Source of the DNA: Marinovum algicola
GTDB lineage: Bacteria > Pseudomonadota > Alphaproteobacteria > Rhodobacterales > Rhodobacteraceae
Direction of reading: 5' to 3'
Length of the DNA stretch: 50,009 bases
Assembly (NCBI RefSeq): GCF_900109145.1
Contig: NZ_FNYY01000029.1
Span: 1 to 50,009 of the forward strand
Shown piece after piece: positions 45,108 to 50,009 of this stretch. Under the pieces are notes generated by a model. The model worked only from the letters and a program-made list of their open reading frames with translations, had not been told where the DNA came from and searched no databases. A program made the translations under genes and the position numbers. Positions within the stretch are counted from its first letter, which is position 1. Every line of letters begins with the position of its first letter.

Positions 45108-45913
45108 CGGCCGGGCCCGCGGCGGAACAGCCCGCGCCGCAGCGCCGCGCCGCGGCGCAGCAGCTTGAGCAGGGCAATCGGATAGACCCCGGCCCAGCCG
45201 GCCCAGTCATCCACCGGATTGGCCCGCGGCCGGCTGTCCAGCGCCGCGCCCTCGCGCGCCGCGGCCAGCGGCAACAGATCGGCCAGCGCCGATTGCGCCG
45301 CCGTGCGCTCCAGCCGCAGATCGCCCCGCGCCAGCAGCATCTCGAGGATCGCCCGGTCGAGATCGGGGTTGTGCAGATGCGCATCCGGCCCGGAGGCCGC
45401 CATGCCGGGCTGCATCAGCGCCCGGTGGTGCCGCCCCGGCGTAAAGAGATAGCGCGCCCCGCCGGAATAGAGATCCATGCCCGCCACCAGCACATGCCGC
45501 GCCCCCAGCCCATGTGCCGCCAGCACCGCATAGGTGCCCGACATCGGTTTGCGCTGATAGCGCGCCATCAACGCCTCGACCCCGCGTTCGACCGCCGTAT
45601 CGCGGAACCGGAGCGGGTGGTAGAGATCGCGGAACCGGCGCATGCCCGCCTTGACGACCTTCGGGTTGTGGCTGGTCCAGCCGCGGATGTCGTATTCATC
45701 GCGGCAGCGGTGCAACGTCTCGAACATGAAGGGCGCGACCCGGGGATCGCCGGCGATATAGGCCATGTCGACCCGTCGGCCGAGATGAAACTCTTGTTCG
45801 AAAAAGAAGTTGTTGGTCCGCAGCACCGCATCCCCGGCCAGCACCCGCCCCGGGGCGATGCAGCCCAGCGAATGGCCATTGCCGGCCACCACGCAGACCC
45901 GGTCTTCGAACAT
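45104..45913 (-). CDS. GT42-type sialyltransferase (CstI/CstII-like)
   Basis: Predicted 269-aa CMP-sialate glycosyltransferase. It follows the Campylobacter CstII pattern: VVAGNGHSL at 8-16 (CstII IAGNGPSL), LRTNNFFFEQEFHLG at 31-45 (CstII FRCNQFYFEDKYYLG), SGTYAVLAA at 125-133 (SGVYMCAVA), GMDLYSGG at 145-152 (GIDFYQNG), and HLHNPDLDRAILEML at 179-193, where H181 aligns with the CstII catalytic H188. The start ATG at 45913 is 5 bp after the NeuA stop. It should transfer a sialic or related nonulosonic acid from its CMP donor to a galactose-type acceptor on the surface glycan. The basic C-terminal tail is consistent with membrane association. Donor identity (Neu5Ac-like or pseudaminic) is unresolved. 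Confidence 0.85.
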   Translation of the reverse strand: MFEDRVCVVAGNGHSLGCIAPGRVLAGDAVLRTNNFFFEQEFHLGRRVDMAYIAGDPRVAPFMFETLHRCRDEYDIRGWTSHNPKVVKAGMRRFRDLYHPLRFRDTAVERGVEALMARYQRKPMSGTYAVLAAHGLGARHVLVAGMDLYSGGARYLFTPGRHHRALMQPGMAASGPDAHLHNPDLDRAILEMLLARGDLRLERTAAQSALADLLPLAAAREGAALDSRPRANPVDDWAGWAGVYPIALLKLLRRGAALRRGLFRRGPGR

Positions 45914-45918
45914 GGGCC

Positions 45919-47112
45919 TCACACCCGGGCCAGCAGGGCATCGCACATGGCCCGCAGCGCGCCGCGCCCGCCGGGCTGCGGCAGCACCCAGTCGGCCATG
46001 CCCAGGATCTCCGGATGGGCATCGCCGGGGCAGGCCGAAAGTCCGGCCCGGGCCATCGCCGCCGCATCGTTGACGTCATTGCCGACATAGAGCAGCTGGT
46101 CCCAGCCCAGCCCCTGCCCCGCCAGCCAATGCTCCAGCGCCGTCACCTTGTCGTCGACCGACTGGTGCACCTCGATCTGGAGTTTCGCAGCGCGACGCTC
46201 GACCACCGGGTTGCGTTCCTTCGACAGGATCATCAGCTGCCAGCGCCCGGCCTTGCGCAGCATCTCGAGCCCCATGCCGTCGCCGCGCGAGGTCATCACC
46301 GCCTCGCGGCCGGTCTCGTCGGTGAGCACCAGGTTGTCGGTATGCACCCCGTCGAAATCCATCACCACCGCGGCAATGCCATCGGCGCGACAGCCCAAGC
46401 CTTCGCTGCCGCCGCGCAGCACCGCGATCTGCGCACAGAGCGCCAGGTCGTCCAGGCTGTCGATCTCGACCGGCGGGTGATCCACCGGCGCCAGCGCCAC
46501 CGGGCCGCAGAAGCGGCGGCCGACGCGGGCAAAATCCTCGGCGCGCACGCAATAGACCGCGCCGCTTTCGCGAAAGGCCGGTGGCAGGTCCTGACGGCGC
46601 TGGCGCGGCTGGCGCTCGTCGTGGTTGGTGCCGCGGCCGCGGCCCTCGGCATCCAGGCTCCAGAGAAAGGAATGGTCCTCGATCACCGAGAGCGCGCAGG
46701 CCGCCGCCTGCTCCTCCATCGCCGCGAGGCAGGCCTCGATATCGGCGCCGGTGGTGAAGGGCGAGGTGCATTGCAGAAAGACCAGACGGTCCACCGGGAG
46801 GCCCTGCCCCGCGATCACCTCGAGCGCATGCAGCCAGCCGCTTTCCGAACTGGCGCCATCGCCCGAGATCCCGGTCGGCCGGTCGATCACCTCGGCCCCG
46901 AAACGCCGGGCCTCGGCGGCAATCGCGGCATCGTCGGTCGAGACATGCACCGCCGTCACCGAAGGCGCCGCCCGGCCGGCCCGCACCGCGCGCGCCACCA
47001 GCGACAGCCCGCCCACGGCGCGCAGGTTCTTGCCGGGCACCCCCTTGGAGCCGCCGCGCGCGAGGATCACGCAATGGGTTGCAGGGCGTTCGGGCGCATT
47101 CTGGGCTGACAC
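45919..47112 (-). CDS. neuA: CMP-sialic acid synthetase fused to a KDO8P-phosphatase-like HAD domain
   Basis: Predicted 397-aa bifunctional-looking protein. Residues 14-240 are a cytidylyltransferase (CVILARGGSKGVPGKNL, VHVSTDDAAIAAEARRFGAEVI, FLQCTSPFTTGADIEAC, ESGAVYCVRAEDF, PPVEIDSLDDLALC). Residues about 245-397 are a HAD domain of the KdsC type, with the nucleophile/acid pair D252/D254 in VMDFDGVHTDN, SKERN as motif II-like, and YVGNDVNDAAAM as the metal motif. The start is uncertain: GTG at 47112 fits the domain boundary and the divergent gene at 47236, though the frame stays open upstream. Such a fusion suggests coupling of a nonulosonate-9-phosphate phosphatase or a structural role to CTP activation. 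First gene of an operon with GT42 and AGE epimerase. Confidence 0.85.
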   Translation of the reverse strand: MSAQNAPERPATHCVILARGGSKGVPGKNLRAVGGLSLVARAVRAGRAAPSVTAVHVSTDDAAIAAEARRFGAEVIDRPTGISGDGASSESGWLHALEVIAGQGLPVDRLVFLQCTSPFTTGADIEACLAAMEEQAAACALSVIEDHSFLWSLDAEGRGRGTNHDERQPRQRRQDLPPAFRESGAVYCVRAEDFARVGRRFCGPVALAPVDHPPVEIDSLDDLALCAQIAVLRGGSEGLGCRADGIAAVVMDFDGVHTDNLVLTDETGREAVMTSRGDGMGLEMLRKAGRWQLMILSKERNPVVERRAAKLQIEVHQSVDDKVTALEHWLAGQGLGWDQLLYVGNDVNDAAAMARAGLSACPGDAHPEILGMADWVLPQPGGRGALRAMCDALLARV

Positions 47113-47173
47113 GTCGACAGGGCTTTCTTCTGGCTGGCATCCCGGGGCGCGACGTGCCCGGAGTGCCGCAGCG

Positions 47174-47202
47174 TTTACAAAAAATCTCGTGCTGTGTACA
47201 CG
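47174..47202 (+). promoter_or_regulatory. Possible promoter in the neuA/small-protein divergent region
   Basis: TTTACA (47174-47179) is followed after 17 bp by TACACG (47197-47202), 33 bp upstream of the small gene ATG. The second hexamer is poor and overlaps an 8-bp palindrome GTGTACAC. The region must also hold the neuA promoter on the other strand. Confidence 0.25.
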
Positions 47203-47235
47203 CAGTGCCGAGACAAAACCAGACGAGAGCAGCCC

Positions 47236-47451
47236 ATGCTTGCACGCCTCAAGGCCACCCTTCTCGGGAAATGGCTCTATCGCCTGTCGCGGCATGACAT
47301 CTTTGGCGCGCCGCTGCGCTGGCTGCTGGATCTGGGGGTCGCCGAACAGCTCGATCCCGCTCATTGGAAGGTCGCGAACCGGCAACACAATGCCCGTCAG
47401 GCGGCGACGCTGGCGGCGTTCCGCACCCGCGCCGGGGGCGCGGGCCAATGA
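47236..47451 (+). CDS. Small protein translationally coupled to a glycosyltransferase
   Basis: Predicted 71-aa protein beginning MLARLKATLLGKWLYRLSRH. It is basic and amphipathic, with a hydrophobic middle (IFGAPLRWLLDLGVAEQL) and a soluble helical end (QHNARQAATLAAFRTR). No family was recognised. The case for a real gene is the four-base ATGA overlap with the next gene, its position as first gene of a plus-strand unit divergent from neuA, and an ATG close after the possible promoter. It could be a membrane-associated partner or leader peptide for the downstream transferase. Function unknown. Confidence 0.55.
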   Translation: MLARLKATLLGKWLYRLSRHDIFGAPLRWLLDLGVAEQLDPAHWKVANRQHNARQAATLAAFRTRAGGAGQ

Positions 47452-48554
47452 GCGGCACCCCGCGGCTGCTGCTCACCTTCTGCGACGATTCCACGCTGAT
47501 CTTTGCGGTCCGCCTGCGGGCGCTGCTGCGCGCCGCCGCGCCCGAGGCCGAGATCACCCTCGGTTGCTACCTGCCGGAACAGGCGCTGTCGCTGCGCCAG
47601 CTCGAGATGCTGGTGCCCGAGGCCGACTACGTGCTGTTCAACAGGGAGACGCTGATCGAGGCGGTGCAGGCGGGCCTCTACGACGCGGTGCTCACCAGCC
47701 GGGTGTTCCGCGCACTGGCCAACTTCCTGCGCACCCCGGCGCTCAAGCATCTGCGCCACCGGACCCAGGTGATCTCTTTCCTCGGCGGTCTCGATTTCTT
47801 TCCCGAGCGCGGCTATGCCAACCGCATGCCCTGCGACGGGGTCTTCCTGTTTCCGCAGAGCGACACCCGGAAGTTCGCCGCCTGGGCCCGCGAGCAGGCG
47901 GCGATCGACAGCAATGTCACCGCGCCGCTGGTGGATTTCGGCCATCCGACCTTTCTTGCCCCCACGCTGACCCCGCCGGAGGATCTGGACACACGGCGCG
48001 ACATCTATTTCTTCGCTCAGGCGATCTCGCCGCTGACCCGGCGCGGCCGGCTGCATGTGCTCGAAGCCATGGTGGCCCTGGCCGAGGCCAACCCCGACCG
48101 CCAGGTCTGGATCAAGCTGCGCCACCTGCCCGACGAGAACACCCGCCACCTGCACCGCGAGCGCCACGATTACCCCGGGCTGCTCAAGGCGGCCTTTCCC
48201 GAGGCGCCGGCCAACCTGCGCCTCACCGCCTGCCCGATGGACGAGGCCACGGAACAGGCGGCGCTGGGGATCACCTGCACCTCGACCGCCGCGATCGACC
48301 TGATCCGCGAAGGCGTGCCGACGATGGTCTATCTCGATTACGTCGATGCCTACATGGACCCGATGTCGGCGGCGATGCGGCGGCTGTTCGAGGGCAGCGG
48401 GGTGATCACCTCGCTCGACGACCTGCTGCATCTGCGCACCCGGGCGCCCGAGCCGGACTGGGTGGCGCAGATGTTCTGTCCGCGCGATCTGGGCCAACGG
48501 GTGCTGGCGATGGTCGCCGCGCTTCAGGACCGCGCGGCGTCCGCGTCGGGATAG
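47448..48554 (+). CDS. Putative GT-B glycosyltransferase (DUF6716-like)
   Basis: Predicted 368-aa protein. PRLLLTFCDDSTLIFAVRLRALL opens an N-terminal Rossmann-like half; VISFLGGLDFFPERGYANRMPCDGVFLFP is the most distinctive block; IYFFAQAISPLTRRGRLHVLEAMVALAEANPDRQVWIKLRHLPDE and GITCTSTAAIDLIREGVPTMVYLDY form a C-terminal half like those of capsule and polysialyl-type transferases, with T-S-T-A-A-I-D as the likely nucleotide contact. The overall pattern recalls DUF6716 putative glycosyltransferases, often near sialic-acid genes, but the assignment is tentative. The ATG at 47448 overlaps the small upstream gene; its end overlaps the convergent sulfotransferase by 31 bp. Confidence 0.65.
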   Translation: MSGTPRLLLTFCDDSTLIFAVRLRALLRAAAPEAEITLGCYLPEQALSLRQLEMLVPEADYVLFNRETLIEAVQAGLYDAVLTSRVFRALANFLRTPALKHLRHRTQVISFLGGLDFFPERGYANRMPCDGVFLFPQSDTRKFAAWAREQAAIDSNVTAPLVDFGHPTFLAPTLTPPEDLDTRRDIYFFAQAISPLTRRGRLHVLEAMVALAEANPDRQVWIKLRHLPDENTRHLHRERHDYPGLLKAAFPEAPANLRLTACPMDEATEQAALGITCTSTAAIDLIREGVPTMVYLDYVDAYMDPMSAAMRRLFEGSGVITSLDDLLHLRTRAPEPDWVAQMFCPRDLGQRVLAMVAALQDRAASASG

Positions 48555-49297
48555 AACAGCCGGAAATCCTCGGCATAACGCGCCTTGATCCGGGCCAGGG
48601 TCTCCGGCGCCAGGGTCTCGGCGATCTCGGCGCCGGCGTGTTGCTGGCGGACATTGCGTTGCAGCATCGGCCCGATGTCCCGGCCGCAGCGCATGCGGAT
48701 TTCGCGCCGGACATGCGCCCAGTCGGCCTCGGCCTCCTCGACCCGCCCGACAAAATCCGGCAGCACCCGGCCGCGCCAGGTGACGATCGCGGATTGCGCC
48801 CGCAGGTGGATTTCCGTCCCCGCCTCGGGGGTGCGGGCCACCACCTCGACGAAGGCGTCGAAATCCATGCCCGGGGTGATGCCCATGTCGGCCATGCCGG
48901 GCAGCAGCACCGGATTTTCCACCACCTTGTTGTGCCAGCAGGAATAGAGCCGCGCCACCGGGTGGCGCACGAAGGTGAAGCTCCAGCCGGCCCGGGTGGC
49001 GGGGTGCAGCGCATAGGTCGCCGGGCGCATGCGCTGCACCTTGTGGCGCGCCTGTTCGCCCCAGAAGGCATCCTTGGAGGGGATGTGCCCCGAAGGCGAG
49101 CTCAGCCCGAAGGCCGAGGCCAGCGCGGTGCGGATCGAGGAATTGGCCGCCTTGCCGATGCGGAAATAGCCGATGCCGCCCTCGGGCAGCCACATCACGT
49201 GGCGCTCGACGCCGGGATTGATCCGGCGATAGACCGCCCAGGCCCATTGCCGGGGCAGGGAGGGCGTGGGGGTCTGCGGCATCTGCGGAGCGGTCAT
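48524..49297 (-). CDS. Sulfotransferase family 2 protein
   Basis: Predicted 257-aa PAPS-dependent carbohydrate sulfotransferase. The 5'-phosphosulfate loop is YFRIGKAANSSIRTAL at about 44-59 and the 3'-phosphate motif is FTFVRHPVARLYSCW at 107-121, both as expected in the Sulfotransfer_2 family. A HIPSKDAFW segment follows the first loop. It would add sulfate to a sugar of the exported glycan. The ATG at 49297 overlaps the stop of the upstream GT2 gene by four bases, so the two form an operon on the minus strand. No PAPS synthesis genes are in the window. Confidence 0.82.
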   Translation of the reverse strand: MTAPQMPQTPTPSLPRQWAWAVYRRINPGVERHVMWLPEGGIGYFRIGKAANSSIRTALASAFGLSSPSGHIPSKDAFWGEQARHKVQRMRPATYALHPATRAGWSFTFVRHPVARLYSCWHNKVVENPVLLPGMADMGITPGMDFDAFVEVVARTPEAGTEIHLRAQSAIVTWRGRVLPDFVGRVEEAEADWAHVRREIRMRCGRDIGPMLQRNVRQQHAGAEIAETLAPETLARIKARYAEDFRLFYPDADAARS

Positions 49298-50009
49298 GGC
49301 GCATCGGCCTCCTGTGGCTGACCGGGTACCTGGCCACGGGCAAAGGCCAGCAGCCGGCCGGGGCCGCCGATCCGGTTGCGATAGCGCAGGGCATAGAGCA
49401 GGCGCATCACCGGCGCCCAGCGGCCGAAGACCCGTTTCAGCATGGCCAGCCGCGCCCGCATCAGGTCGGCGCGCTGCCAGTTGTCGCCGGTGCTCTCGGA
49501 GGGGTGCCGCCCGACCGCCACCGGCAGCGAGACGCCGCCAAGCCCGGCCTTGAGCGCATCGGTGACAAAGACATATTCCTCGCCCAGGCCAAAGCGCGCG
49601 CCCAGCCCGAACTCGGGGTCGAAGCGCAGCCCGGCGGCCTCGACGGCGCTGCGGCGCACGATCAGCTCGGGCGCACAGACCCGGCCGGCATTGAAGTGAT
49701 GCAACCGGTGACGGCGGCCGCGTGGCCCGGCGCCGGGCAACCGGTCGCTGCGCCAGCCGGCGGCGAAATCAAGCGCCGGATCGGCGGCAAAGGCCCGGCT
49801 CAGGGCGCGAAAGCCCTCCGGCTCGAGCGTCATGTCATCATCGGCAAAGACCAGCAGCGCGCCGGTGGCATGGTCGAAGGCGGCATTGCGGCTGCGCGAC
49901 AACCCGACGGAGCCCAGCACATGCACCGCCACATCGGCGCGGGCAGCAATCTCTTCGGGGCAGGGGATGCCCCGGGGCATCTGCACCAGCACCAGGTAAT
50001 CGACCCCGG
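49294..50009 (-). CDS. Glycosyltransferase family 2, N-terminus cut by window edge
   Basis: The frame remains open to the right edge (…DYLVLVQMPRGI), so only the C-terminal 238 residues or so are seen. LSRSRNAAFDHATGALLVFADDDMTLEPEGF carries the GT-A DXD motif in FADDD, and FGLGEEYVFVTDALKAG resembles the acceptor-side acid region of GT2 enzymes. The C-terminus (RADLMRARLAMLKRVFGRW) is basic and helical. A GTG inside the window is not a credible start because the GT2 N-terminal strand would be missing. It overlaps the sulfotransferase gene by four bases. Donor and acceptor unknown. Confidence 0.82.
   Translation of the reverse strand, partial: GVDYLVLVQMPRGIPCPEEIAARADVAVHVLGSVGLSRSRNAAFDHATGALLVFADDDMTLEPEGFRALSRAFAADPALDFAAGWRSDRLPGAGPRGRRHRLHHFNAGRVCAPELIVRRSAVEAAGLRFDPEFGLGARFGLGEEYVFVTDALKAGLGGVSLPVAVGRHPSESTGDNWQRADLMRARLAMLKRVFGRWAPVMRLLYALRYRNRIGGPGRLLAFARGQVPGQPQEADAP

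Noticed and set aside
46625-49321. An 898-codon plus-strand frame over neuA, the transferase and the sulfotransferase
   Set aside because: It crosses several genes in other frames, two of them on the opposite strand, and encodes low-complexity sequence.

Overview
This window looks like part of an extrachromosomal replicon (plasmid or chromid) of a marine alphaproteobacterium in the Rhodobacteraceae/Roseobacteraceae. The evidence is very high G/C with G/C-dominated third codon positions, a replication initiator of the roseobacter RepA (RPA) family next to a RepABC-style parAB pair, and a cargo of surface-polysaccharide genes with a complete dTDP-L-rhamnose operon. That combination matches the general layout of the roseobacter 'biofilm plasmids' (RepA type plus rhamnose operon). 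The exact genus cannot be fixed from the sequence alone.

Layout. 1-4.2 kb is the replication/partition module: a parS palindrome, parB and parA on the minus strand, an origin-like region (competing hairpins, 22-bp iterons, DnaA box) and repA on the plus strand. 4.2-6.7 kb is a large RTX-type secreted protein. 6.8-9.7 kb is a KpsT/KpsE/KpsM ABC polysaccharide exporter. 9.9-15.9 kb holds glmS, a TPR-GT32 glycosyltransferase and a phosphohexomutase. 16-33.5 kb is a nonulosonic-acid region with pseF, pseI, pseG, pseC and pseB (pseudaminic-acid type), a second short NeuB-like synthase, an ATP-grasp enzyme, an SDR, a GT2, an AAC(3)-like acetyltransferase, an M28-like DUF4910 protein, and several large TPR/solenoid proteins joined to glycan-active domains. 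33.7-35.7 kb has a DUF2793 protein and a methyltransferase. 35.7-39.1 kb is rfbC-rfbB-rfbD-rfbA with all junctions overlapping. 39.2-44 kb has two more RTX proteins, one a kexin/subtilisin-like protease, which share a collinear 678-bp 3' module. 43.9-47.1 kb is a compact operon of a CMP-sialate synthetase/HAD fusion, a GT42 sialyltransferase and an AGE-family epimerase. 47.2-50 kb has a small coupled protein, a putative DUF6716-like glycosyltransferase, a sulfotransferase and a GT2 cut by the window edge.

How it fits together (inference). GlmS and the hexomutase feed amino-sugar and hexose-phosphate pools. PseB/C/G/I/F make an activated pseudaminic-acid-type sugar, though no PseH is visible. 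AGE epimerase, a NeuB-like synthase and NeuA-HAD could supply a second, sialic-acid-type CMP sugar to the GT42 transferase. RfbABCD provides dTDP-rhamnose. The glycosyltransferases, sulfotransferase, acetyltransferase and methyltransferase would build and decorate the glycan, and KpsMTE would export it. The RTX proteins are probable type I secretion substrates that could act at the cell surface or in the biofilm matrix; no type I secretion genes are in the window.

No rRNA, tRNA, CRISPR array, transposase or insertion sequence was recognised.
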